This document shows, piece after piece, positions 1 through 11,059 of a DNA stretch of 64,000 nt. Positions within the stretch are counted from its first letter, which is position 1. Each line of letters starts with the position of its first letter. Position numbers and translations under genes: made by a program. The stretch comes from Sepiola atlantica (taxonomy: Eukaryota; Mollusca; Cephalopoda; Sepiida; Sepiolidae). The stretch is taken from the NCBI GenBank assembly GCA_963556195.1, contig OY744528.1, positions 59,991,661 to 60,055,660 of the forward strand, written 5' to 3'. Below the pieces are notes generated by a model. That model had not been told where the DNA came from. It searched no databases and was given only the letters and a program-made list of their open reading frames with translations.

Positions 1-147
1 TGGAACTGTTACATTCACTTACACTATAATACAATTGTGAAACAGATGAACAAAGCTTTAGGGAAAAATAACAACTTGTATTTCATGCATCGTTTACAAT
101 AGATTTTGTGTTGGTGTTAAACACCACCCCCCCAATAAACAATTGAA

Positions 148-328
148 TAGATCGTTATTTACTTGCCTCCTCACGAGGACAGAGAGACACAAGGTCGGTT
201 TTAAATGTGGGGAAAACCCAGCTCCCTAAAAGGGGCACTCTTGATTGTTACAAAAATAACAGTTGCCACAGTCTAGAAAAATATCTCCTTTATTGACTGA
301 GGACAGAACAGATACTACACTTTGAAAT
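148..328 (+). repeat. Dispersed repeat A, copy 1
   Basis: This segment matches another at 58107-58310. Both open with a 'tttactt(g/a)cctcc' block, then an 'agacacaaggtc' block and 'aatgtgggga', and both end with 'agatactacacttt'. A shorter relative lies at 3684-3769, and an inverted one lies at 63111-63245. The family is unnamed here. No coding frame is seen. The length, dispersal and mixed orientation suggest a SINE or a non-autonomous element. A further fragment of the middle block appears at about 365-400. Confidence 0.7.
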
Positions 329-1639
329 ATTTATTTGCACAAAATATGAAAATTTACATTTAGAACAAATTAGACACAAGGCCATTAAAAGTGTGGGGAA
401 AATGGGGGTTGTTTGTCATTATTGGTCTCAAGTGATAAAAAAATGATAAAAATGACTCGGTCACCAGATAATCACTCTAGGAGCCACCCTACTTCAAAAT
501 ACCCTCAAATTTATTTGAAACTTTAAAATGTTTAAGTTTTCATAAATCTCAGCCTGAAGGTCAGTTAACGAAAGGATATCAAAGGTATTCGAATTAGTAT
601 AAGAAAGTGCGGTACTTATTCAGAATACGACCCAATCTCCAGGAACTTCGCGTCGGATCTTTCAGGCAGATTACATAAGCAGCCGAAAGATACTGAAGCA
701 ATCAGTCAATTAGCTGTCAGAAGCAAGCAAGTTTTTAAAAAATAGTGAAATTGATTAAATCATGAAAAATTTTTAAAAACTGAAAATTAATTTCAACACA
801 CTATGTCAACAGATTCAATCTCCTGAAAGAGTCATCAATTTCTGTCAACAAAGATATCTTATAGCAAAAAAAAAATGCAAACAGTGCGACTATGGTAACC
901 GTAAAGAATTTGTGCCAGGAATGCGGCATTGGGTCACAAACCACACTAACTGATTGGAAGAATTTTCTGCGGGAGATCTGGTTAGGGTTAGTCGCAACAG
1001 AAAACCTTCAGAAGTAAATAAAAGAGTCCCCCCCAAAAAAATGAAAACAGATTTTTGACCAGTTGACTATTAGGAAAAAAAAAATAAACATTATTTATTT
1101 AAAACTTTTCTTGAAAAAAAAATAAAGATAATTTATTTAAAAATTTTCTTAAAACAAAAACCAGTTGTTTTCCTATGTTTTGTTCGTTTTATATAAAAAC
1201 AAACTTTGACGAGTTGTGCAGTTTTATTTTCTAAACATACGGTGACAGCAACACCACGTTTTGAATTTATCATCTGGCAGTTTTTGTGGCGGCTTTTTTC
1301 AGCTGCTAACGTAACCCGCCGATGCAAAATTGCCAGAGATTAAATTGTATTTTTGATAAGTACTGAAAGTACATAAGCGTCCTCCAGAAGCAAATCTATA
1401 AAAATATGAAAGACTTATGCCTACTTTGTCTGCTAACTACTTTTAAGCTATAAAACCTTCACATGTTAAATCTGCTAGATTTGCTTGGACACTATGTAAA
1501 TAGTCTTAATGAGGGTTATTATTGTTATTTTTAGTTTTCTTTTATAGAAAGAACTATATTACGCTCCAACCCCCAGAAATAACCTTTGCCTCTTATTCCC
1601 TTTTTTATTATTATTAATGACTCACCACTAATCAAGGAT
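329..1639. other. AT-rich DNA without recognised genes
   Basis: No gene, RNA or clear repeat is seen apart from a repeat-A fragment at about 365-400 and short A runs. A 64-codon minus-strand open frame at 1133-1327 is lysine-rich, matches nothing I recognise and looks like chance. Confidence 0.5.
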
Positions 1640-2410
1640 AAGGGTTAATGAGATGGATAAGATTATCAGTTGAATGATGAAGAATATTAGAAGAGGATTG
1701 AAATGATGAATGAAATAAAAAAATTGATTGCTCATGACGGTGGTTTATTAGAAGTATTTGACATTGGATTTGAAGACAACCATGTTGTCGTCCGCAGGGA
1801 AGCAGTCTTGTGTTAATATGTTCAACAGATGGGAAGTTCTTGAAAAAAAAACTGTTTGTGTATATTTTGTTTGATGTTAGGCACACAGAAGAAGAAAGGG
1901 AAGTACTTTGCAGTTGTGGTAGATAGACAAGCTTTTGCTGTGAATATCTTACAATAAAGAAGCACCTTCCGTAGAAATAATGATAGAGTAGAGAAAGACT
2001 AGCAACGTATCTTCTGTGAGAAAAGGGCTGTAAACAGAAGGGATCATCCCGCACTAGATAGTGAAGTAAAATTTGTACTCTGTCGAGCCAAGAAAGAGTG
2101 CTGTAAGCGGCACCTCCCCAAATGTGGCAGCAGTATTCTATCTTAGGATATATCTGACTTTTCCATAGGTAGACGATCTAATGAAGAGTCAGGTACTTTC
2201 TGGAGTGGTAGAAAGATCAAACATTTTTTCCTCAGCAACAGATTAGATATAAGTTTTCCATTTTAGATCTGGAGTGAAAATCGGTCCGAGGAGCTTATCA
2301 AAACAAGGAGATTCTTCAAGAAGAATCATTTCGACTCGAGTAAAACAAGGATCTGAGCGTTGGCTGGTGAAAAGAGAGAAGCTTGGTTTTAGAGGTGTTA
2401 AAAAGTAGCA
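1640..2410 (-). pseudogene. Non-LTR retrotransposon remnant (C-terminal part of RT protein)
   Basis: On the minus strand the typical C-terminal region of a Jockey/CR1-group LINE polyprotein can be read across several frames. In order it shows: a block reading LLGPIFTPDLKWKTYI near 2290; IEYCCHIWGGAAYSTLSWLD near 2120, equal to the usual 'EYCSHIWGGAP' block; FSHRRYVASLSLLYHYFYGR near 2010; and finally CGTY...CFPAD near 1800, where 'LWN-LP--FP' is usual. Frameshifts and stop codons separate these blocks, and the catalytic palm motifs are not present. This is a 5'-truncated, dead copy. It belongs to the same family as the remnants at 15190-15491 and 23640-25400. Family membership rests on motif recall, not on a search. 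Confidence 0.75.
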
Positions 2411-2863
2411 AGTCACCTTACCCCTATTGCACCACGGGCTTCAGATGAGAAAAGAATCAGAAGATCTTGTTTACCAAGGCTCTTCGAAGTGCTGTCAGAG
2501 ACAGTTGTAAAAGAATCAATGGTCTAATTAACCATAGTGATAGTACACAAAATTAAACAGATTCCAGAATGTTGGCAGATTTTGATTATTTGAAGACCTT
2601 AAATCCAAACAAACTTCAATCATTTAAGCTCTATTTTAATAGTCTTAGCTAACGCACTTGCTTTTTGATTGATTGGAAGTATTTGCGGGCTTGGATGTCT
2701 GGCACTTGTTGAAGGAGGTTCTGGGGACTCACACACTGATTTTTTTTTACCTCGGTTTTTAAAGAGATTTGGAAACGCTACCAATCGTTGTTTATTGTGT
2801 CAAGGTCAAATGAAATGATTAGATGAATGGTTTGAAATATTATTTCAAGAGAACCAAATGTCG
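2411..2863. other. Unassigned AT-rich spacer between two LINE remnants
   Basis: No gene is recognised. Parts may be further decayed LINE sequence belonging to either neighbour. Confidence 0.35.
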
Positions 2864-3160
2864 TTTTACAAATATTTAATAAGATCTCATATAGAGTATT
2901 GCATCAATACCTAGCCTCCAGTGTTTAGACCAGGAAATTGGAATATAATATTGAGATTAAATGGCATACAACAAAGACCGACAAAACTAATAAAAAGTGT
3001 ACAAGATTACAGTTACAGGGAGAGAATAGAAAAAATTAGGATTACTTTAATAGAGAGAAGAATTTTATATGATTTAATTGAAGCTTTCAAAAGAATTAAT
3101 GGTATTTCTAACAATGGTGGATATATTTTTATACTTCTCTTCGATTTGGAAATCTAAATC
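2864..3160 (+). pseudogene. Second-family LINE remnant (CR1/L2-like RT C-terminus)
   Basis: The plus frame reads FYKYLIRSHIEYCINT, one TAG stop (2912-2914), then PPVFRPGNW, followed by a block with LNGIQQRPTKLIKS and SYRERIEKIRITLIERR and then LYDLIEAFKRING. This matches the well-known pattern 'VRPHLEYC-QAWSP---KDI--LE-VQRRATKLI' followed by 'Y-ERL--L-L-TLEERR-RGDLIE-FKI-NG' at the C-terminus of CR1/L2-type reverse transcriptases. It differs from the family at 1640-2410 and lies in the opposite orientation. Only about 98 codons survive, in a single frame with one stop, so this copy may be somewhat younger than its neighbour. Confidence 0.75.
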
Positions 3161-3559
3161 AATTAAACAATTTAATTATTTTTACTAATAAAGTAATATA
3201 TTTTTAAACAAATTACAAAATTAGATGAAGAACAGCAATAACGTAAAACATTTTAAAATGGAATTGGATTAATTCAGAAATAATGGTAAAAAAGGGAATT
3301 AAGAGGAAATTTTGGGGAAACATCAAACAAAATTAAGATTGTAAATGTTCTGTGCAATTGTTATAAGGGACAATTGAGATGATAATTAAAAAGGAGATCT
3401 ACCCAAAGAGGCATGAGAAACAATTCTATCATATAAAGGAAAGTTTTCTCTGAGTGTGAAACCCGAACTACCAGAGGTCAACCTACAAATCTTGTATAGT
3501 CTGCAAATATATCATCTCGGATAAGTTTTAGTAAAATAATTTACTGTAATATTCAATTA

Positions 3560-3600
3560 TGAGAGAGAGAGAGAAAGAGAGAGAGAGAAAAGCGATTTAC
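3560..3600 (+). repeat. (GA)n microsatellite
   Basis: An imperfect run of GA dinucleotides, interrupted by single A insertions. Confidence 0.8.
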
Positions 3601-3683
3601 CAGCCTCTCCACCAGGGGTGGATGTGATACAAGGCCGAGCTTAATGTAAGATGTGGCTACAAGGGAGTTCATGCCTGGTAAGA

Positions 3684-3769
3684 AATTACCTCACTATGAG
3701 GGCAATGTTAGACACAACATCGGTTTTAAATGTGGGGAAAATCCAGCTCCCCCAAAAGGGGTACTCAAG
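3684..3769 (+). repeat. Dispersed repeat A, copy 2 (short)
   Basis: It shares the 'cggttttaaatgtgggga' block and the 'ccagctcccc-aaaaggggtactc' block with copy 1 at 148-328. A second, weaker relative starts at about 3600 ('tccaccaggggtgg', 'acaaggccgagctt'), so two partial copies may lie side by side. Confidence 0.6.
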
Positions 3770-4463
3770 ATGGGAAGAAAAATGAGTGTATAGTCCCGTC
3801 AGCATTTCAAGGACAACGAATTGCATGCTTACTTTTTTTCTTCAAAATATGAAGTGTATTGAAAATGCAACAAGATTGAAAATGTATTAACCAAAGACAA
3901 AACTGTGTTTGAAACGTATCGTGACTGCGGATGTATTAACTAAGAATTAGACAGTAGACACTATTGGGATTCAGTAGATTTTTTGCTGGGCCATTTTTCC
4001 TTTCGTTTTCTTTAATGCACTTGAATTAATGTTTTAGTTAACCATTATATTACGTATAGTTTTAGTTATCCATCAACCCGAGGTAACCTTGCTATAAAAT
4101 AATAGGTAAAAGACAGTAAATTATATTGAGTTTCAAAACTTTAACAAATTTTGATGATTTTAAAAGCTTCAAATGGAAGTTTAACTTCACAAGATTAACA
4201 TATTTCACAACCCATAATTTCAATTGTGTAATCTGTATTATCACACACTTTTTGTAGCATAGAAAAAGGTTTTCATTTTATTCAAGTATTTTGGGGTTTA
4301 ATCTCTTAAACTGGTTAACAGTTCCAAGTGTGTTTTATTTATCAACCTGTTCTGGCCTAGTTGTGAAATTATTCATATTGCTAAGAATAATAATAGACAA
4401 AGAAAAACTCCTAAAAATAAAATAAACACAATATCAGATTTTCTTAATCGAATTAGAGTTTTA
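3770..4463. other. AT-rich DNA without recognised genes
   Basis: Nothing identifiable on either strand. Confidence 0.5.
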
Positions 4464-4722
4464 TACAGCATAATCATGTAGACACACCGGTTGTCGTTAG
4501 ATCATCAGAGTTAAGCATTGTTGAGTCTGGTCAGTACCAGTTGGGTGACCATTTGGGAATACCAGTCGCTGTATGTGGGAGGACGACGACACCTCCCTGC
4601 AGAATACTGCAAAAACTAATGTCATAATCTCCCCTGACCGGTTGTGAATTTAATATTCACAATAAACTTCCTCCTTTGGAGAAAGCCGGCTAAACCCACT
4701 CAGGGCGAATGTCGCACAAGGT
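4464..4722 (+). mobile_element. 5S rRNA-derived SINE, copy 1
   Basis: The first ~115 bp follow eukaryotic 5S rRNA in order: 'acaccggttgtcgtt', 'agatcatcagagttaagca' (box A region), 'ctggtcagtacc' and 'gggtgacc' (box C region), then 'gggaataccag--gctgta'. After the 5S-like head comes a family-specific body ('gggaggacgacgacacctcc', then 'aacttcctcctttggaga') that 5S genes do not have. Copies at 12105-12400, 13828-14105 and 34105-34216 (minus) share the head, and the first two of those also share the body. Known SINE3-type elements use a 5S head as an internal RNA polymerase III promoter. I infer the same here. No A-rich tail or target duplication is obvious. Confidence 0.8.
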
Positions 4723-5821
4723 ACAAGTAATACTAGTCTAATAGTAAGGTCTCTGGTTGAGAGATAAGGTGTATTGTTAAGAGGGCATAATATTTACCTT
4801 TACTCCGAGCACTTGCAACACAGGTTACATAACTGACCTTAGATGGTACCAGCACTAAAGGCTCCTGAGCTTGCCCCAAACCTATGATGAGCCTCCACTA
4901 TTATACTACTTTACGTAAACTAACCTATTAATTAATTTTTAAATCACCAAAAATCAATATTAATGAAATTTTCATATAGCTCTTATAAGGAATACAAGTT
5001 TTCAAATTTAACATAGCGATTTTCAAAAGATTAGAAGTTTATAATAATAATAGGAAAAACAACAACAAAAACTTGACCCCCCCCCCCCATCCATAAAAAA
5101 GTCAGTGGCACCAACACCGGTTGGTACCATGCAAAGTGGCCATGGATGATCTAGAAAAACTACGGAGGGATAACACCATCCAGACCTGAACTAGGAGTGT
5201 ACAGAGAGTACTAGGATCTTGAAGACACTTATTGTTACTGAAATTCCAAAGAAAACCACCGACCATTATCAACGAGAAATCACTTTTAAACAGCTGGTGC
5301 GAGAAGGCCAAGTGACTTAAAATAGTGATTCAAAGGATCAGAAAGTACTGGAAATCTGTCACCCAGACTAAAAAAAAACCGCATGTTTTTACCAGTTAGA
5401 GATCGCTGGGAATGACTGGTGTGAGAACTCTCTGTGAGTAAGAAACAACAATAATGATGTTTGTCCCTGTAAGAAGATGACAATGACTGCAGTACAAAAC
5501 TGTGGGTAAGAAGATCCAATTTGAGTCCAATTCAGGTGCGCAATATTCTCCTGTAATGTGGATGGGGGGGGGGGGGCGGAGATTGTGTCTAGTCCTTGTT
5601 TTCATCAAACTGACATCCAACTGCTTTTTTTGCCATCGTAATCGATTGGCTACAACCCTCTCTGAACAACCTGTCTACAGTACTTTAGGGAGGTTTTCAG
5701 CATGCATCACTCTGTGAACATTTGCCCAGAATAGTAACAAGACGTATGGTTACTTTAATTACAGTTTGAACCACAGAGTTGCAAATAGTGTGAAAACTCT
5801 GAATAATCGGAATATCTATAT
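4723..5821. other. Unassigned DNA with C run and G run
   Basis: There are homopolymer runs of C near 5079 and of G near 5564. Between about 5100 and 5720 the GC content rises, and both strands have short open frames (60-77 codons) in overlapping registers. None matches a family I know. This may be a decayed transposon body. Confidence 0.35.
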
Positions 5822-6160
5822 GTAAAGTTAGGTATGTGTATATGTTCATATAGTTGTATGCATAGGATTCACTCTTAAACTTATAAAGAAATCATTATGA
5901 ATTTTGTAAGACAGCTGCAAAATGCATGGTTGAGTCATGCAGGCTATATTTAGTTTAATTTAGTTTTATACAAAGGGGCAAAGAGGGGGTAGAAGCCTTT
6001 CGTGAAAATTCAGATACATCCGATTTTTGAGAAATTTAAACAATAATTATTAGAGATCAATAAATATTTCCCAAATTTCAGTTTCATTTAAATTTTTAGT
6101 GAGCATTCTTCAAAATGACTAAAGTTTAAAGCTTAAGTGAGTCTTGAGAAGAAATTAAAA
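5822..6160 (+). repeat. Dispersed repeat C, left (forward) arm of head-to-head pair
   Basis: The arm begins 'gttaggtatgtgtatatg' and contains 'atcattatgaattttgtaa', 'acagctgc' and 'tttagtttaatttagtttt', then 'caaaggggcaaag' and an 'aaaattcagata' block. The reverse complement of 6190-6520 has the same blocks in the same order. A direct copy lies at about 9955-10500. No protein is coded. Confidence 0.65.
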
Positions 6161-6189
6161 TTCAAGGAATCTTGCTTAATGGGTGTCTA

Positions 6190-6520
6190 ATGCCTATGGA
6201 TCAAATTCAATGCAAATATAGAATATTTGAATTTTCAAATGGCCTCCCATAAAACCCTTTAGAATATTCTAAATGAACTGAAATTTGGGGAATATTTATT
6301 AATTGATATGTAATACCTAGTGTTAAAATTTTAAAAAAAGCGGGAATATCTGAATTTTTATGAATGGCTTTTGCTCCCTTTAAAACTAAATTAAACTTAA
6401 TATAAACCTACATTACCATCACTTACGCCTAGCAGCTGTTAACAAATTCATAATGATAGGTTAATTGGTTTAGAAGTTTATTCTGTACATACAATTATAT
6501 AAACATACACACATACATAA
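6190..6520 (-). repeat. Dispersed repeat C, right (inverted) arm
   Basis: Read on the minus strand it gives 'gtatgtgtgtatgtttatat', 'atcattatgaatttgttaa', 'acagctgc', 'taagtttaatttagtttt' and 'aaattcagatattcc', which mirrors the left arm at 5822-6160. The two arms are imperfect and could fold into a hairpin of about 330 bp. Confidence 0.65.
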
Positions 6521-7455
6521 CTTACACCATACCATACCTTTAAAAACAGTCATTCTTTGGTGCAACTGTCTAACGAATTCGTTTCGTTCATAGGGGGACT
6601 AACCAATCTGTCTTCCTTGACCTCTTCAGAAAGGACAAAAAGTATTCAGTTTAAAAAATTATACATAGTGGTGTCACATGAAAAACAAAGGCCCAAAAAC
6701 CAAAAATAATCTCACTGTAGATTTCCCATACGGCTCCTATCAACGAGGCATGCATCCATATTGAAACACTCAATGCAGAGCTAATACAAATACGCATAAC
6801 CTTCAATCAGTAATCTTTATCCTGGTATCAAAATTTAGAACTGGCGAAATGATAATTATTGTTTACTTATACTTAACTTAAATCGAAGATTAGTCTCACT
6901 ATGCAATTTACATCAATGAAATTAGGAGTATCTATTCAAATGATCTGAATACGAAACTTAATATTTAAATCGGCTAAAAGACATTAACAACTTTTTTAAG
7001 AAAACACTTTTCTAAATTTGTAGATTAATCACCTTATATAATTTGAAAAGTTTATATTGGGAGTATTAATTCAAATTATCGGGATACAAAACTAATGGAT
7101 ATCAGCTAAAGTTGTTTTAGTATCTTTTATATTTTTAAAACCAAATTTATTTTAATTTTTTTCATTGTCGGGCGCCGTTACCTTCTAATGAATAACATTT
7201 AAAGATTGGTTCAAAATTTTTTAACAAAGAATATTTATTATATTACTTCTTAAAACTACCCGTAAACCTAATCACAACAATACCAACCGGCGAAAATTCG
7301 TGTCTAGGGGAGATAAATAAAATCTTGTCCTTTGGAATGTAACAAAAACTTGTTTACTTATATATGCTATTTGATAATAATCGAGATTTCAATTGGAAGA
7401 GGTTGGTATACATAAAGTATTGAAGGTATATGCTAAAACATATATTTTTGCACTC

Positions 7456-7458
<3 letters not shown>
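6521..7458. other. AT-rich DNA without recognised genes
   Basis: A loose internal duplication is visible: 'aggagtatctattcaaatga' near 6925 and 'gggagtattaattcaaatta' near 7060. No genes are recognised. Confidence 0.45.

Positions 7459-7491
<33 letters not shown>
7459..7491 (+). repeat. (TA)n microsatellite
   Basis: Uninterrupted TA dinucleotides, about 16 copies. Confidence 0.95.
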
Positions 7492-7493
<2 letters not shown>

Positions 7494-7869
7494 CTCCCCA
7501 ATGCCCATTATTCACGTATTCCCTTACTATTTAAAAATGAGACAAATTTTCGAATTGATTGTCATTTCAATTAATAAAATTTATAAATGGATAAAAAAGT
7601 AGAAAATAAAACTTATTTTCTTTAATTAACCGTGGAATTTCATCGGTTCTCACTAGTTTTGTTTATCTGCTTTATGACATATCAACCTTTCTTTTTTTTT
7701 GGGGGGGGGGTATTCCATGTTAAAACTTAATATATATTGTAAACGATTCCTTTTATTCTATTAATTGAACACAAGTTGCTATTTTACCTATAGTAAAGAT
7801 AAATTATGGGTTCATACATTTCCCAACTATATTCGTGTATAAATGGACGTCGCTCATAAAATTAAAATA

Positions 7870-8385
7870 AGTTGTATTGTTCATTTAATTCGTCAGATGT
7901 TATATATTTACTTCTGCTAAACGGGGTTATGTTTTCAGTCGAGTTTGTTTATTGGTTTGTTTACCCACATCGCTTGACCAATTGTCATTGTCTAACTTTG
8001 ACTTTATTTAATTTTGGATATCTAGGTCAAAGGTCAAGGTCACAAAAAGGTGAAACTCCCTCTTTTGGTGATAACTTCGGTTCTGCTCATTTTAGAAACT
8101 TGCTACTTGGCCCATAGCCAATGACATCGTGCATCTTATATGACCTTGACCTTGCAAAGTTAAATCATGGTCGAAATTTTGACAGAATGTCAACTTCCGA
8201 TTTTTTTTATAACAGATGCAAAATTTGAGCTTTATCTGATTAATAGTTTTTTAGAATTATTATCATTTTCATGAAATAACTGCAAAAATACTTAATAAAA
8301 TATGGAGAAGTAAGATCCAGAAAAGACTTTAGCCTAACTTTACATTGTTGAGCAGTGGTATGTAGTCTCACTTATGTTCTTGTTT
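7870..8385 (+). repeat. Dispersed repeat B, copy 1
   Basis: It is collinear with 11060-11610. Shared blocks in order are 'ttttc-gtcgagtt', 'catcg-ttgacca', 'cattgtctaactt', 'ttttgg-atatc', 'gctacttggcccata', 'tcaacttccgatttt', 'atatggagaagtaa' and 'gtatg-agtctcac'. About 500 bp long, it has no convincing coding frame. It also contains clustered 'aggtca' hexamers at 8024-8042 and their complement 'tgaccttgacctt' near 8141, which resemble dispersed repeats common in marine invertebrates. Confidence 0.75.
8024..8042 (+). promoter_or_regulatory. Nuclear-receptor DR1-like half-site cluster inside repeat B
   Basis: Three AGGTCA hexamers occur at 8024-8029, 8031-8036 and 8037-8042. The first pair is separated by one A, which is a perfect DR1 element as bound by RXR/HNF4-class receptors. 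Copy 2 at about 11221-11240 has degenerate hexamers. Function is inferred only from the motif. Confidence 0.35.
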
Positions 8386-8536
8386 GGTTTTCTGTAAAAA
8401 AGACCTACATTTTTCAAAGATAAAGTGGTCAAAACAAAAGAGTAGCAGACTCAAAGTTTGGTGTTCGGTCAGATTTAGTTCCTTATATTAAAGGCTTCCT
8501 GTTTTGGGTTGTTTACTTTTCTGGTTTGCCAAGTTT

Positions 8537-8780
8537 TGTAATAATTTTTATTTATTCATTTATTTATTAAATTGTTACGTGAAAGTACAGAATAGTAAAC
8601 AAAGCTCTCTTTCCCCATACTAAGAATGATTTTCTAAATAATCGGCAGTTTACAGATCGTGCGGAAATAATAACATTATTATTTAGAAAGCCAGTCTTAA
8701 TATGGAGAGGGGGCTTTTTTTAACTAGTCTGTACTTTCATCTAACAATTTAATAAATAAATTAAAAGTTATTTTGTCCTT
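8537..8780. mobile_element. Fold-back (MITE-like) inverted-repeat element
   Basis: The left arm 8558-8642 runs from 'atttatttattaaattgtta' to 'tttctaaataat'. The right arm 8675-8761 is its imperfect reverse complement, starting 'attatttagaaag' and ending 'caatttaataaataaat'. The arms are about 85 and 87 bp, flank a 32-bp centre and look roughly 80% matched by eye. Similarity continues some 15-20 bp outward. There is no coding capacity, so it is most likely a non-autonomous DNA element. A target-site duplication could not be assigned. Confidence 0.65.
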
Positions 8781-9954
8781 ACATTTCATGAGCGATTTTT
8801 CTGACAAAGGAGGAAGAATTGCTGCTTTCTGGGTCAGAATCTATCCATATAACACTTATCGTTAACTGAATTTTGAGCTTGAAGTAGTATTTTTTTTATA
8901 GCTCTTTACATCAAGTGGCTTCATGCTTTGTCTGGAGCGATTTCCATAAAAAAAATGAATGTACCGATATCTAGATAGATGGGTGTTCATGCCTTTTAAA
9001 AATGACAATAAAATATAAGTGATTGCATTAGATCCGACTGGATTTCAATTTCGAGCCTGTAAAAGTACCCATAACATGACTCTCAGTAGCCGAATCAATA
9101 GTCAGCGTCAGTATCAGTTACAGAATATGTAGCTCCCCCCAGCAGATGTAGACTTCCTTACAAGAATAATGTTTAGTTATAAGGTCTTGTTTATCTCTAC
9201 TACAAAATAATGTGTTTGACTTCTATTAGATTATAGTATCTCTGACTTTGGTTTGCCTGGGTTACAGAATATCCACAAAGTTTTCTGATATCTAATGCCG
9301 AAGCACTATGGCAAATGGTTCAGTGCAGACAAATTGTTATGGTTGGAGTAGCGTGTTCTTACCTTTTCTAATAAGAGTGTGTTAATTAATGCACTATACA
9401 TAAGAATAATTCATAGTCCTTTACATCACGTGTAACTTCTTTTTCATAAGAGTGAAATTAGAATTTCTTTTTCTTCTGATAAAACTAAATAAAAGGTAAT
9501 AACGTCTTCTTCAAATTCAAAGCAGAAAAAAAAACTTCAGACTTGATCGAATTTGTTTATCAGTTCTCTTCATTTGTTTTTCTGCTTCTGTTCTTCTTTC
9601 TAGCAACCACTCGACCTTCTCCCTGTTCGACCAGCTGTAATTTCCACAAAAGATATTCCAAATTCTCCGTTGACATCTTGTTTTGTTAACGCTTTCTTTT
9701 TATACTTCATAGATATATCTTATAATGCTGATGTATTTCCTGTCTGAAAGCTATAAAAACTCCCATATACCAGCAAATTCTCTTTCCATTTTTAAATTTC
9801 TTTCAACCACTGCATGTGATTCGTAGCTACTTTGTCTTCCTCCATTCCAGTATTTGTCGGTTTAATCATGTAAATTACTTTACTCACGAAGACACTTCAG
9901 ACAAAATTAAATGTAGATAAAAATAAAAATTCACAAGAAGTGCAGGTTTGCAAA
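8781..9954. other. AT-rich DNA without recognised genes
   Basis: No gene, RNA or clear repeat is seen on either strand. Confidence 0.5.
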
Positions 9955-10580
9955 AGCCTTTTTAGTTAAATTTAGTTTTATGCAAAGGAGGTAAGAATGG
10001 TATGGAAACCCTTCGAGAAAATTCAGATATCTCTGATTTTTGTAATAAAGTTAGGTGTGTATGTACAGGGTTTACTCCTAAATTAATTAACCGATCATTA
10101 TGAATTTTGGGACATAGCTGATGGGTGTAAAGGAATGTAATGTGAGCTGTATTTAATTTAATTTACTTTCATGCAAAAGGGATCAAAAGGGCGTTGTAGG
10201 CATTCATGCAAATCTAGAAAGCTACGATTTTTGTGAAATTTCAACAATGAGTATTAGATATCAATTAATAAATATTTTTCAAGTGTCAGTTTCTTTGGAG
10301 TATTTTAAATGTTTTTTAAGGAGCATAAAATTGAAATATTTCAGATTTGAATAAAAATTTTATCCATAACCATTAGACACCAATTAAACAAGATTTCCTG
10401 AATTTTAATTTCTTTTAAACCCCTTAAGCTTAAGCCATAAATTTTAAACATTTTCTAGACTCAAAACATGTAATGGATTTTGATAAAAATGGGAATAAGG
10501 ATTCGATACATAAGTTTTAGTAGCATCATATTTTTTTATTTTAATCTAGGCAAAGGGGCATAAAAGTGGTGCAAAACTGT
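9955..10580 (+). repeat. Dispersed repeat C, second locus
   Basis: It contains two tandem partial modules. 'tttagttaaatttagtttta' followed by 'tgcaaaggaggtaag' lies at about 9962. 'atcattatgaattttggga', 'catagctgatggg', 'gagctgtatttaatttaatt' and 'tgcaaaagggatcaaaaggg' follow at about 10090-10190. A third fragment, 'ctaggcaaaggggcataaaa', is at 10550. The same modules make up 5822-6520, and a diverged form occurs at 56800-57250. Confidence 0.6.
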
Positions 10581-11059
10581 TCTGTTTGGGGAATTAATGT
10601 TATCTGTCCTGGGACGGGTACTCTTCCAGGGCTATAGAAATTGGAATTTTTTTAAACAAAAAACCCTTTTAAAATCACATTCCATTTATCTACAGATATA
10701 TTTTTAGCAAAGAAATTTTGCGTTGCTAAGTCACACTAACTTCAAACTTTAAAGTTCCAGTCAGTTTTTTTTGTTTTTTTTTACTTTTCTGTAGATTCAT
10801 CTCTCTTTGTTCATGGTCCTATCATGAGGTCATTTGAAAACTACCAGGAGCACCTCCTGGTGAACCATCCTGTGTACTATTTATCCCAGCCTTTAACATT
10901 TTTATTCTTATTTTTTTAAATTTCTATAATTTTTAATCCAAACATTGTTTTTGTTGTTCATAAATGTTTGGTGCAAAAATAGACTTCACAATATTACCAT
11001 ATGCCCCCGAAATACAAAATTAATATCATCGTTCGATTCAATGTTGATTTAAACCATAT

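Noticed and set aside
981..1000. Telomere-like 'ggttagggttag'
   Set aside because: Only about two copies, expected by chance.
4500..4580. Functional 5S rRNA gene
   Set aside because: The head has many substitutions, no downstream T-run terminator at the correct distance, and continues into a body shared with other dispersed copies, so it is a SINE.
5102..5717. Cluster of overlapping open frames at 5.1-5.7 kb as a transposase or RT fragment
   Set aside because: No conserved motif could be read in any frame; left as unassigned.
7167..7182. Primer-binding-site-like word (reverse complement 'ggcgcccgaca') suggesting an LTR retrotransposon
   Set aside because: No LTR end directly adjoins it in the required position, and no gag-pol remnant was seen.
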